A stretch of DNA of 64,000 nucleotides from positions 2,268,001 to 2,332,000 of the forward strand of contig NZ_CP063779.1 in NCBI RefSeq assembly GCF_021596945.1, given 5' to 3'. The notes beneath the pieces were generated by a model. The model was not told the DNA's origin. It worked only from the letters and a program-made list of their open reading frames with translations, and ran no database searches. Positions 43,951 to 51,905 of this stretch are shown here, one piece after another. A program made the position numbers and the translations under genes. Within the stretch, counting starts at the first letter, position 1. Every line of letters starts with the position of its first letter. The stretch comes from Mongoliitalea daihaiensis (GTDB taxonomy: Bacteria > Bacteroidota > Bacteroidia > Cytophagales > Cyclobacteriaceae).

Positions 43951-44863
43951 ATTCCTTCTTATCATGATGCTTGGGTTAGCGAGTGCGCTCCCGGCATCAG
44001 CACAGACCAGTGAGATGAACTGGGTGTCTAATTTGCAAAGCCTTGATTCCAGCCAAGCAACTCTCTTAGTGATTATGGGGGTAGTACTTTTTGTAATCGT
44101 GCTCCTACTCGTATTGATGATCTACCTTATGAGTTTTATGGTGGCCGTATTCAAGAAAGAAAACCCTGCATTAGCTGCGCAACCTACATGGTGGGATGAG
44201 TTTAAACTCAAGTACATCGTAGGTAAAATGAAGCCGGTAGGAGGCAAAGAAGAAAAAGAATTGATGCTAGATCACTCTTATGACGGTATTGTAGAATTGG
44301 ATAATCACATGCCTCCATGGTTAGCAAATGTATTTTACATCACCATTGCTTTTGCGGTTGTTTACTTTACGTACTACAGTGTTTTAGGACTTGGAAAAAC
44401 TCAATTAGAGGAATATGCAGAAGAGCAGCGAGTGGCGGCTATCAAGATAGAGGCATACAAAGCAACACTTGCTAATTTGATTGATGAAACCAATGTGGAG
44501 TTTGACGAAAGTGCAGCAGCGCTAGCAGCTGGTAAAAGCATCTATTCGGCCAACTGTGCAGCCTGTCACGCAGCAGATGGTGGAGGAGGAGTTGGACCTA
44601 ACTTTACAGATGAGTACTGGATTCATGGAGGAAGTATCAATGATATCTTCCGCATCGTGAAATATGGTGTACCTGCCAAAGGGATGATTCCTTGGCAAGA
44701 CCAACTGAGTCCAGAAGAAATGCAACAGGTATCAAGCTATATCAAAACCTTGGTAGGAACTACACCGGCAAATCCTAAAGCTCCCGAAGGAGAGCTGTAT
44801 AGACCAGCCGCTGAGGAAGAAGCAGAAGTGGTATCAGACGAGGCAATTGCTGAAGCTATCTGA
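43937..44863 (+). CDS. ccoP: cbb3 oxidase subunit III CcoP, monoheme
   Basis: A 308-aa protein from the ATG at 43937. That start yields a signal-type N-terminus (MKKFKFLLIMMLGLASALP); an ATG at 43910 lies deeper inside ccoQ. A helix at about residues 40-68 precedes a second, PWLANVFYITIAFAVVYFTYY, the conserved CcoP anchor. Only one heme site is present (CAACHAADGGGGVGPN), with a candidate Met ligand in KGMIPW; classical CcoP carries two. The protein shuttles electrons to CcoO/CcoN. The C-terminus is an acidic tail. Confidence 0.92.
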   Translation: MKKFKFLLIMMLGLASALPASAQTSEMNWVSNLQSLDSSQATLLVIMGVVLFVIVLLLVLMIYLMSFMVAVFKKENPALAAQPTWWDEFKLKYIVGKMKPVGGKEEKELMLDHSYDGIVELDNHMPPWLANVFYITIAFAVVYFTYYSVLGLGKTQLEEYAEEQRVAAIKIEAYKATLANLIDETNVEFDESAAALAAGKSIYSANCAACHAADGGGGVGPNFTDEYWIHGGSINDIFRIVKYGVPAKGMIPWQDQLSPEEMQQVSSYIKTLVGTTPANPKAPEGELYRPAAEEEAEVVSDEAIAEAI

Positions 44864-44876
44864 TACCATACAAAGT

Positions 44877-44906
44877 ATCCCGATGGCCAAGTAGTGCCAT
44901 CGGGAT
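44877..44906. other. Strong hairpin between ccoP and ccoG
   Basis: ATCCCGATGGC pairs perfectly with GCCATCGGGAT (11 bp, 8-nt loop). No T-run follows, so it is not a standard terminator. It may protect the upstream mRNA 3' end or modulate readthrough to ccoG. Another 8-bp inverted repeat (GGTATCAG / CTGATACC, 44831-44838 and 44860-44867) overlaps the ccoP stop. Confidence 0.6.
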
Positions 44907-44963
44907 CCCTAATTGTCCCACACCACCACAACTGAGACAATTTAAATATTACACCAGTTTATC

Positions 44964-46376
44964 ATGAGCAAAATTAATCCGAGTCTTGACCCCGAAAAAT
45001 TCAGAGATTCCTTAGGTACGGTCAGTGCCGAGGGGAAGCGTAACTGGATTTACCCCAAAAAAGTAAGCGGTAAGTTCTACCAATGGAGAACCTATCTTTC
45101 TTGGGTGTTGCTCGCTATCTTGTTTATTGGCCCATTTATCATTGTAGATGGGAGACCATACATGCTTTTCAATATTTTTGAGCGGAAATTCATCATATTT
45201 GGGGCTGCTTTTTGGCCTCAGGATACGCATATTTTGATCTTTTTGTTATTGATATTCTTTGTCTTTATCATTCTCTTTACAGCTGTTTTTGGGCGTATAT
45301 TTTGTGGATGGGCCTGTCCTCAAACCTTATTTATGGAGATGGTTTTTCGAAAAATCGAGTATTTGATCGAAGGAGATGCTAATCAGCAACGAAAACTAAA
45401 TGAAATGCCATGGAATGGAGAAAAAATCTGGAAAAAAGGACTGAAGATGTCTATTTTCACATTGATTTCCTTGGTAATTGCACATTTGGTGATGGCCTAT
45501 CTTATTGGCATTGATCAAGTCAAAGAAATTGTATCCCAGCCACCTAGCGAACACATGGCAGGCTTTATTGGGTTGATGGCATTTACTGGTGTGTTCTTAT
45601 TCGTGTTTTCATGGTTTAGAGAGCAAGCTTGTATTGTAGTGTGTCCTTATGGGCGTTTGCAGGGAGTATTACTTGATGCCAACTCCATCAATGTAACCTA
45701 TGACCACGTTCGAGGCGAACCTAGAGGGATGATACGAAAAAATAAAGTGGAAGAACAACCCAAGGGAGATTGTATTGATTGCGGACTTTGTGTGCAAGTA
45801 TGCCCAACTGGAATAGATATCCGCAATGGAGTTCAGATGGAATGTGTCAACTGTACTGCTTGTATCGATGTATGCGATGAGGTGATGGTGAAAGTAGAAA
45901 GACCCAAAGGGCTGATTCGCTATGCCTCTGATAATAGTGTCATTGAAAAAACACAAAAGCTGATTACCCCAAGAGTCCTCGGGTATGTTGCTGTGTTGGT
46001 AGTACTGATAGGAGCCTTTATTACCTTGTTGGCAACCCGAGAAGACCTACATGCAACTGTTACTCGATTCAGAGGGATGACCTATCAAGAAAGAGAAGGT
46101 GGTCAGGTCAGTAATTTGTATGAGGTGACATTTATCAATAAAACCTTCAAAGATCAAGTGGTGGAAATTCAAACGGAAGACAATGACTTTCTAGTTGAAG
46201 TGATCGGAGACCAAAACTGGCACTTGGGAGGACAAGCGAAATTTGAAGGAAGGTTCTTCTTGGTAAAAGATCAGCAAAAAATCAATAGAAACCAGGAGGA
46301 TGTCGTGCTCTTACTCTTACAAAATGGAGAAGTAATTGACAGGATTGAGACGAGCTTTGTAGCACCGGTTAGGTAG
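44964..46376 (+). CDS. ccoG: cbb3 oxidase assembly protein CcoG (polyferredoxin-like)
   Basis: A 470-aa membrane protein with about five helices. NapH-type cysteine motifs are GRIFCGWACPQTLF near residue 115 and CIVVCPYGRLQG. Two 4Fe-4S groups follow: CIDCGLCVQVCPTGID and CVNCTACIDVCD. The C-terminal ~120 residues form a periplasmic beta-sandwich. CcoG is implicated in reducing copper for cbb3 maturation. It is 100 bp downstream of ccoP across a hairpin and probably in the same operon. Confidence 0.95.
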   Translation: MSKINPSLDPEKFRDSLGTVSAEGKRNWIYPKKVSGKFYQWRTYLSWVLLAILFIGPFIIVDGRPYMLFNIFERKFIIFGAAFWPQDTHILIFLLLIFFVFIILFTAVFGRIFCGWACPQTLFMEMVFRKIEYLIEGDANQQRKLNEMPWNGEKIWKKGLKMSIFTLISLVIAHLVMAYLIGIDQVKEIVSQPPSEHMAGFIGLMAFTGVFLFVFSWFREQACIVVCPYGRLQGVLLDANSINVTYDHVRGEPRGMIRKNKVEEQPKGDCIDCGLCVQVCPTGIDIRNGVQMECVNCTACIDVCDEVMVKVERPKGLIRYASDNSVIEKTQKLITPRVLGYVAVLVVLIGAFITLLATREDLHATVTRFRGMTYQEREGGQVSNLYEVTFINKTFKDQVVEIQTEDNDFLVEVIGDQNWHLGGQAKFEGRFFLVKDQQKINRNQEDVVLLLLQNGEVIDRIETSFVAPVR

Positions 46377-46378
46377 AA

Positions 46379-46470
46379 GCGAGAGACGAGATGCGAGAGT
46401 TTAGAAACGAGAAGCGAGATGCGAGAGTTTAGAAGCGAGAATCAAGAATCAAGAGGCAAGATGTAAGAGT
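46379..46470. repeat. Intergenic repeat family A with tandem 28-bp unit
   Basis: A purine-rich tract. CGAGATGCGAGAGTTTAGAA occurs at 46387-46406 and again, unchanged, at 46415-46434, an offset of 28 bp. Shorter GAATCAAGA and GAGGCAAGA units follow. Related tracts flank rpsA at 5201-5253 and 7209-7262. Confidence 0.6.
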
Positions 46471-46500
46471 GTACCAAGAACTAATTAAGGAATCATGTAA

Positions 46501-46797
46501 AAAAAAGAATAACCGTATTTCAACCACTAACGAAACCGTTGACTGTCGACAGTGGACCGAGGACCTCTAACCACTGGCTTCGGCTCCGCTCAACCAACAA
46601 TAACTCAATAAACCAATCACTAAGATGTACCAAGTACCAAGTACGAAGAACCAAGAAGGGATTCAGGAAATAAAAAAGAATAATCGTATTTCAACCACTA
46701 ACGAAACTGTTGACCGTCCACAGTGGACTGTTGACATCTAACATCTAACAACTAATCACTCAATAAACCAATCACTAATCACTAACTCACTATACCA
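46501..46797. repeat. Tandem duplication of repeat family B upstream of ccoH
   Basis: A 57-bp block at 46501-46557 recurs at 46672-46728, 171 bp later, with four mismatches. Both copies continue into CACTAATCACT-style text ending in CAATAAACCAATCACTAA. The first copy contains the palindrome ACTGTCGACAGT. No gene or clear promoter was found in the gap between ccoG and ccoH. Confidence 0.65.
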
Positions 46798-47223
46798 ATG
46801 GACTGGGGAAAAGGAATCATATTAACATTAACTGCTTTTGCTGGGATAATTATCAGCATGGTGGTGATTTGTGTGCGTCAGGATGACATACACTTAGTTA
46901 CGCAAAATTATTACGAGGAGGAAATCAAATATCAGGATCAGATTGATAAAATGATTAATGCTAATCAATTGGACTACGAGGCAATGGCATATGATGCACA
47001 GCGTCGGTTGATAGAACTAAATCTTCCAAAAGGCTCCAAAGGTACTTTACATTTATTTAGACCATCCGATGCACGATTGGATCAAAAGTTGGATTTCGAT
47101 ATTCAGGATGATGAAGCCAATGCCATCAATTTGAGTGAGTTGAAGCCTGGTTACTGGAAGATCAAAATGACTTGGGTGGAGGACGAAACTTCGTATTATC
47201 TGGAGAAAAAAATAAACATCTGA
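46798..47223 (+). CDS. ccoH: cbb3-associated FixH/CcoH protein
   Basis: A 141-aa protein of the FixH family: one N-terminal helix (IILTLTAFAGIIISMVVICV) and a periplasmic domain with HLVTQNYYEEEIKYQDQID, a block typical of FixH. The domain ends with LKPGYWKIKMTWVEDETSYY. CcoH associates with the cbb3 complex during assembly. It is separated from ccoG by 421 bp of repeats, and its stop overlaps the next start (TGATG). Confidence 0.9.
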   Translation: MDWGKGIILTLTAFAGIIISMVVICVRQDDIHLVTQNYYEEEIKYQDQIDKMINANQLDYEAMAYDAQRRLIELNLPKGSKGTLHLFRPSDARLDQKLDFDIQDDEANAINLSELKPGYWKIKMTWVEDETSYYLEKKINI

Positions 47224-47930
47224 TGATCTGGACGGCATTTTTACTGGGGTTTTTTGGGTCTTTTCACTGCTTAGGTATGTGTGGCCCCATCGCTTTGGCT
47301 GTTTCGGCCAAGGATAACTCCCGGTTTATTGCCAATAAAATTATCTATAATCTTGGGAGAACTCTTACCTATGCTGCGCTTGGTGCAGTGATAGGCTTGG
47401 TAGGATTTTCTTTGGCTTTAGCGGGCATCCAACAGTGGATATCCATAGGGATGGGAGTGCTCATTTTGCTGATGGCATTTTTTTACAAGCGATCTGAGCG
47501 CTATATCACCCAATCTGGCTTGTTTGGTTTGGTCAATCAACTGAAATCTAAGCTTGGTTTTTTCCTAAAAAGGGGAGGAACACAAGCATTTTTTGCTTCG
47601 GGTTTGCTCAATGGATTACTGCCCTGTGGTATGGTATACATTGCCCTGATTGCCTCTTTGGCTTTGCAGAGTCCTTGGGAAGGCGCTCTGTACATGTTCT
47701 TTTTTGGGATAGGCACAATCCCCATGTTACTGGCAGTGATGTTATCCGGTAAGGTCCTCCCCTTAGTGTGGCGGGAACGCTTTGTGCGGAGTGTTCCTTA
47801 TTTTGCCATGTTTATTGGTATTTTGTTTATCGTCCGAGGTCTAGGGGTTGGTAATCAATGGAGTCCTAAGCCGCCTGTAGTGGAGGTTGATGGAACAGTT
47901 ACGGAGATGACGGTGTGTCATGGGGATTAA
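47223..47930 (+). CDS. TauE/SafE (UreH-like) membrane protein of the cbb3 cluster
   Basis: A 235-aa protein with about six helices. The start at 47223 overlaps the ccoH stop as TGATG and gives the conserved beginning WTAFLLGFFGSFHCLGMCGP; an earlier in-frame start inside ccoH would add only hydrophilic residues. A second copy of the motif is SGLLNGLLPCGMVYIAL. The HCxGMCGP pattern is typical of UreH/DsbD_2-type proteins annotated as sulfite exporters. Next to cbb3 genes they are suspected to handle copper or redox equivalents; the substrate is not proven. A terminator follows directly. Confidence 0.85.
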   Translation: MIWTAFLLGFFGSFHCLGMCGPIALAVSAKDNSRFIANKIIYNLGRTLTYAALGAVIGLVGFSLALAGIQQWISIGMGVLILLMAFFYKRSERYITQSGLFGLVNQLKSKLGFFLKRGGTQAFFASGLLNGLLPCGMVYIALIASLALQSPWEGALYMFFFGIGTIPMLLAVMLSGKVLPLVWRERFVRSVPYFAMFIGILFIVRGLGVGNQWSPKPPVVEVDGTVTEMTVCHGD

Positions 47931-47960
47931 AAAAAGCCCCAATTTCTCAGGGCTTTTTTA
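47929..47960. terminator. Bidirectional terminator between the cbb3 cluster and hemN
   Basis: AAAAAAGCCC pairs with GGGCTTTTTT around a ~12-nt loop, with T-runs on both strands. It starts at the last base of the TauE/SafE stop codon and can serve both converging units. Confidence 0.88.
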
Positions 47961-47982
47961 GTGGTTAGGCTGGGTTGAACTG

Positions 47983-49344
47983 TCAAATTGCTTTACTAAA
48001 GCTGAATCTTTCTTGGTTTCTTGCTTGCATTCGTAAATCAAACACCATACAGATATTGCGCAAGAAGGGCAAACCTGCGGGTAGTACCTCAATACCGGAG
48101 GCATCAAAGGCGATCAGTCCTTCCTCTCTGAATGTTTTGAGCTTTTCCCAATTTCTCTTTCCTAACAGGGAGTAATAACAAAAATTCCAAGAGGCTTGCT
48201 GATTGCATATCAGTTGTAAGATCAAATTTCTATTGTCTATGTCTTCTGAACTCATACAGTGTCCTTTGCTAATAGCAAAATGGCCGGAAGCTATTTGTTC
48301 TTTGTAAAGATCGATTTCCTTGACATTCTGCGCATATGCATAGTACACATCTGATATAGAGCTATTTCCTAAGCCGATTAATATCCGCGATGGGGATGTG
48401 GTGTAGCCCATGAAGTTTCTATGCAGGGTTTTGGTCAATTTGGCAATATAAAGTGGGTCTCGAGGCAAAGCAAAATGATCCATGCCGATTTCTACGTACC
48501 CCATACCAGCCAAAATCTCCTTTCCTTTTTCATATAGGTTTCGCTTTTCTGATTCCTTTGGGAGAAATTGTTCGAAGCTTTTCTGAGCGGGAAATGACTG
48601 GGGCAAGTGAGCATAGCTGTAAAAGGCTATCCTGTCAGGCATTAGCTCAGCTACCTTTTCAAAGGTGGCTGCGATGGTCTCTGTCGTTTGATGGGGTAAC
48701 CCATAAATCAAATCAAAATTCACCGAAGTATAGCCGATTTCTCGAGCTACGTCCGTTGCCTCTTGTACCCGCTCAAAGGGTTGTATTCGATGAATCGCTT
48801 TTTGTACTTCTTCATTGAAGTCCTGAATGCCGTAACTCACCCTTCTGAAACCTAGGCCAAACAATACTTGCAAGTGTTCCCGCGTGGTATTATTGGGATG
48901 CCCTTCAAAACTGAATTCTGCATCGTCCATCGGAAGGCTGCTATTGATGATAAAGCTGAGCATTTCCTGAAGGGATTCCGGTGAAAAAAATGTTGGGGTA
49001 CCACCACCCAAATGGATTCCTTTCAGTTTGGGTTGCTCTCCAAGTAAGTTGAGGTAAGCATCCCATTCGTTCATGATGGCTGTAATGTAAGGTGTTTCTA
49101 CTGCATGGTTTTTGGTGATTCGCTTGTTACAGCCACAGTAAGTACATAAACTTTCGCAGTAGGGAAGGTGGATGTATAAGGTGATACCATCTTCCTCTCC
49201 AAAGCTATTGTAGGCCTTTTGAACAAATCCTCTCCAACTGGTAGGTGTTAGGTCATCTTCCCACAAAGGAACAGTTGGGTAAGAAGTATAGCGAGGTGCT
49301 GGAACGTTATATTTTTGGATTAAATCGATCGTAGGAACTGACAT
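47983..49344 (-). CDS. hemN: Oxygen-independent coproporphyrinogen III oxidase
   Basis: A 453-aa radical SAM enzyme that decarboxylates coproporphyrinogen III to protoporphyrinogen IX without oxygen. The cluster motif is IHLPYCESLCTYCGCNK (C-x3-C-x2-C followed by a further Cys), specific to true HemN. GIHLGGGTPTFFSPE and the SAM/substrate block VSYGIQDFNEEVQKAIHRIQ follow. It supplies heme at low oxygen, which suits the convergent cbb3 cluster. An Fnr-type palindrome lies 78 bp upstream of the start, 58.5 bp before a -7-like box (GAAATTTG on the minus strand). Confidence 0.96.
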   Translation of the reverse strand: MSVPTIDLIQKYNVPAPRYTSYPTVPLWEDDLTPTSWRGFVQKAYNSFGEEDGITLYIHLPYCESLCTYCGCNKRITKNHAVETPYITAIMNEWDAYLNLLGEQPKLKGIHLGGGTPTFFSPESLQEMLSFIINSSLPMDDAEFSFEGHPNNTTREHLQVLFGLGFRRVSYGIQDFNEEVQKAIHRIQPFERVQEATDVAREIGYTSVNFDLIYGLPHQTTETIAATFEKVAELMPDRIAFYSYAHLPQSFPAQKSFEQFLPKESEKRNLYEKGKEILAGMGYVEIGMDHFALPRDPLYIAKLTKTLHRNFMGYTTSPSRILIGLGNSSISDVYYAYAQNVKEIDLYKEQIASGHFAISKGHCMSSEDIDNRNLILQLICNQQASWNFCYYSLLGKRNWEKLKTFREEGLIAFDASGIEVLPAGLPFLRNICMVFDLRMQARNQERFSFSKAI

Positions 49345-49411
49345 AGGCCATTTTTATTTCCTACAAATTTCAAACAATTTCAATAGCAATTAGCTGATGA
49401 AAATCCCAAGT

Positions 49412-49433
49412 AAACCTGATAAAAATCAGGTTT
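49412..49433. promoter_or_regulatory. Fnr-type operator palindrome upstream of hemN
   Basis: A perfect 9-4-9 inverted repeat reading AAAC-C-TGAT-AAAA-ATCA-G-GTTT. It shares the outer AAAC/GTTT and the TGAT-N4-ATCA core with the palindrome at 38209-38230. On the hemN strand only TTTA follows, so it is a poor terminator for the upstream ABC genes. Confidence 0.7.
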
Positions 49434-49451
49434 TCAAAGAGGCCCCTGTTA

Positions 49452-51083
49452 TTAGGCCTCTTTGAATTCTACTTTTGAAATGATATCGTAAGTCAAATGA
49501 ATCATGATGGCAGTCACCAAACTCATGCCTATAGCCATCCCTAACATAGCGTAAACGAATTTTTGGCTGATGATAAACGTCAGGACACCGACTCCTACCG
49601 ATGGTAAAACCCCAAATAAAATAACTCCGAAAATGATCAGGGGACGAATGAGTTTGCGGTCCCATCCTTCTTCAAATCCTACATGTGTCACAAGTGCAAC
49701 GGAAAATCCAGTGACATAATACATCAACAAGACAAGTGGGAAGATAAGTACCAAGCCCCAACTTAATTGTCCAATGAGCACAGTTGGCACGATGAGGGCC
49801 AAGGAAAACAGGAAGGTCTGTATCAGATCCAAGCGGATCATGTTCCAGAACTTGGATGTCCATGAGGCAGGAATCAAGATGAAGTAAGGCTTTTTCAAAT
49901 CACCAATATTGGTCCTTCCCATTCCAGAAAAGAAATAAATGACCAATAAAAAGATCATATAGCCATAGACGACTTTGTGTGAAAACCAATCAAAGTGAGA
50001 AAGCCCTGCCATGACTACGGCAATACCTGCAAAGGCTAGAGCATACACACCAAAAAGAGGATGAAAATCCTGTCGGCTTGCATGTACGTAGTTTCTCCAA
50101 TACAAGGCAGTAGCTCCCGTTCCAAAGTTTTTGAGATCTAGCTTCTTCTTGGTGTTTAAACTCATCGCTGACTCGGAAGCCTCTTGTTTTTGCGCTTTTT
50201 CTTTAACTTCTTCGTTGGATTTGGTGGATTCTAAAACATCTTCGTAATAGTAGCCCGAGTGGTAAATGACCTGTTGGACTATGAGTAGGAAAATCAAGAT
50301 GTATACTGTAACGAATCCACCTGCTATCCAAAGGCTTTCATGCCCTAGATAGGTGACGATTCCTCTACTCCAACCTACCAACGGGAAAAAGTCAAACCAG
50401 GGAGAACTGATCCATAGAAACATCCCCTGCCAAAATTTTTCAGCGAGTAATCCAGGAATCAGAATGAGGAGCGCTAGTGAAAGTCCTAGACCAAAAATCA
50501 GACCTTTGATGGTCGGTAAAATATGATATTTAGTATTTAAGGTATAAATTAAAAACCGTACCGGTGAAAGGATGAAGAAAAATAATGTAAAGCCTAAAGA
50601 CATAATCAGAATATTGCCTACAGTCAGCTCAAATACATCGTTGAGTTGGGCTGTACTGTACACGACAAACAAAATAGAACCACCCAACGCAGGGATGATG
50701 GATCGGACCATGTAGTACAATAAAATATTGGCAGGGACAACAGGACCTGTGAAAAGTAGATTCACATCAGCCATGCTAAAAAAACTGATATTCTTTTTAG
50801 TTGCCTTGTAGAGTTGGAACATTAAAAAAATCAAGGCGATAAGTGTCAGTCCTCCTTTGATATTGATGAGTTCATAGTTGACTTCTGATAGCTGATCGGA
50901 TACTTGATCCAAATCATTAGTATTAACAGAGGAGGATTTTTTTCCTCGGTTGAAATAGAAAAAGCTGAAGTAGCCTACGATGAAGATATAGGGTAAAAGA
51001 CGTGCTGGATTTTTTAAAATCAGCTTGATATTATTTAAGACAATATACCAGTCTTTGCGAAGTAATAGTTTGATCTCATTCAT
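49452..51083 (-). CDS. ABC exporter permease
   Basis: A 543-aa membrane protein with about ten to twelve helices, resembling the putative ABC exporter family. It opens with LLLRKDWYIVLNNIKLILKN, a cytoplasmic amphipathic stretch, and has a charged central loop (KSNEEVKEKAQKQEASES) between two helix groups. It overlaps the ATPase gene upstream by 8 nt, so both halves are made together. The substrate is unknown. Confidence 0.8.
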   Translation of the reverse strand: MNEIKLLLRKDWYIVLNNIKLILKNPARLLPYIFIVGYFSFFYFNRGKKSSSVNTNDLDQVSDQLSEVNYELINIKGGLTLIALIFLMFQLYKATKKNISFFSMADVNLLFTGPVVPANILLYYMVRSIIPALGGSILFVVYSTAQLNDVFELTVGNILIMSLGFTLFFFILSPVRFLIYTLNTKYHILPTIKGLIFGLGLSLALLILIPGLLAEKFWQGMFLWISSPWFDFFPLVGWSRGIVTYLGHESLWIAGGFVTVYILIFLLIVQQVIYHSGYYYEDVLESTKSNEEVKEKAQKQEASESAMSLNTKKKLDLKNFGTGATALYWRNYVHASRQDFHPLFGVYALAFAGIAVVMAGLSHFDWFSHKVVYGYMIFLLVIYFFSGMGRTNIGDLKKPYFILIPASWTSKFWNMIRLDLIQTFLFSLALIVPTVLIGQLSWGLVLIFPLVLLMYYVTGFSVALVTHVGFEEGWDRKLIRPLIIFGVILFGVLPSVGVGVLTFIISQKFVYAMLGMAIGMSLVTAIMIHLTYDIISKVEFKEA

Positions 51084-51792
51084 CTTTTGTCAGTTCTAAA
51101 AATAGATCTTCTAAACTAGAGTCTTGACTTTGGCTAAAGGTTGTTTTTAAATTAGTCAAGGTGTCGTTTCCGATGATATTGCCATCTTTCATGATCATGA
51201 TTCTATCAGCTATGGTCTCCACAGAATCTATCAGGTGAGTGCTTACCAAAATGGTTTTCCCACTTTCTTTAAGCTCTTTGAATATTCGCTTGGTATTCTT
51301 GATTGCTTTAGGATCGAGCCCAATCATCGGCTCATCAAAAAATAGCACTTGAGGCTCGGTTAGTAAAGCACAGCAAATAGATACTTTTTGCCTCATCCCT
51401 TTGGAAAGGTCTCTGCCTAGCTTGTCTTTTTTATCCGCAAGTTCATACACTTCCATCCAATGTTCAGCTTTTTCTTTCCAATTGGGGACATTGTAGGCTT
51501 GCGCAATGAATTGCAGGTGCTCCCAAGTAGTCAACAAATCATATACGTGAGGGGTCTCTGGGATATAAGAAAACAGTTTTTTGGCATTTACGGACAAGTG
51601 ATCGTGTCCACCGATGTAAATTTCACCAGCTGTTTTCCTAAGGAGCCCGACAATACATTTCATGGTGGTGCTTTTACCAGCACCATTTGGACCCAATAGT
51701 CCGACTACTTCCCCTCCTTCTAATGAAAAAGTAATGTTATTGACAGCATTTTGTTTCCCGTATTTCTTAACCAAATCTATGACTTGAAGCAT
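51076..51792 (-). CDS. ABC transporter ATP-binding protein
   Basis: A 238-aa ATPase. Walker A is GLLGPNGAGKSTT, the Q-loop region contains FSYIPETPHVYDLLT, the signature is LSKGMRQKVSI and Walker B is VLFFDEPMIGLDP. The switch His is in LVSTHLIDSVE. It belongs to the drug/lipid-exporter class (ABC-2 type partners). It is the first gene of a two-gene unit with the overlapping permease. Confidence 0.93.
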   Translation of the reverse strand: MLQVIDLVKKYGKQNAVNNITFSLEGGEVVGLLGPNGAGKSTTMKCIVGLLRKTAGEIYIGGHDHLSVNAKKLFSYIPETPHVYDLLTTWEHLQFIAQAYNVPNWKEKAEHWMEVYELADKKDKLGRDLSKGMRQKVSICCALLTEPQVLFFDEPMIGLDPKAIKNTKRIFKELKESGKTILVSTHLIDSVETIADRIMIMKDGNIIGNDTLTNLKTTFSQSQDSSLEDLFLELTKDE

Positions 51793-51905
51793 GCCTGCAT
51801 TTTTTTATAAATTTCAATTCCCCAATATTAATCTTTTACCAAGTATTTACCCACTTAGTTCTATTATTTTCCTAATTTTATCAAAGAAAATAATCAAACT
51901 ATACC

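Noticed and set aside
44877-44906. Hairpin after ccoP as an intrinsic terminator
   Set aside because: No T-run follows on either strand, and ccoG belongs functionally to the same cluster.
46379-46470. Purine-rich repeats as a CRISPR array
   Set aside because: The units are degenerate and directly adjacent, with no constant spacer length, and no cas gene is present.
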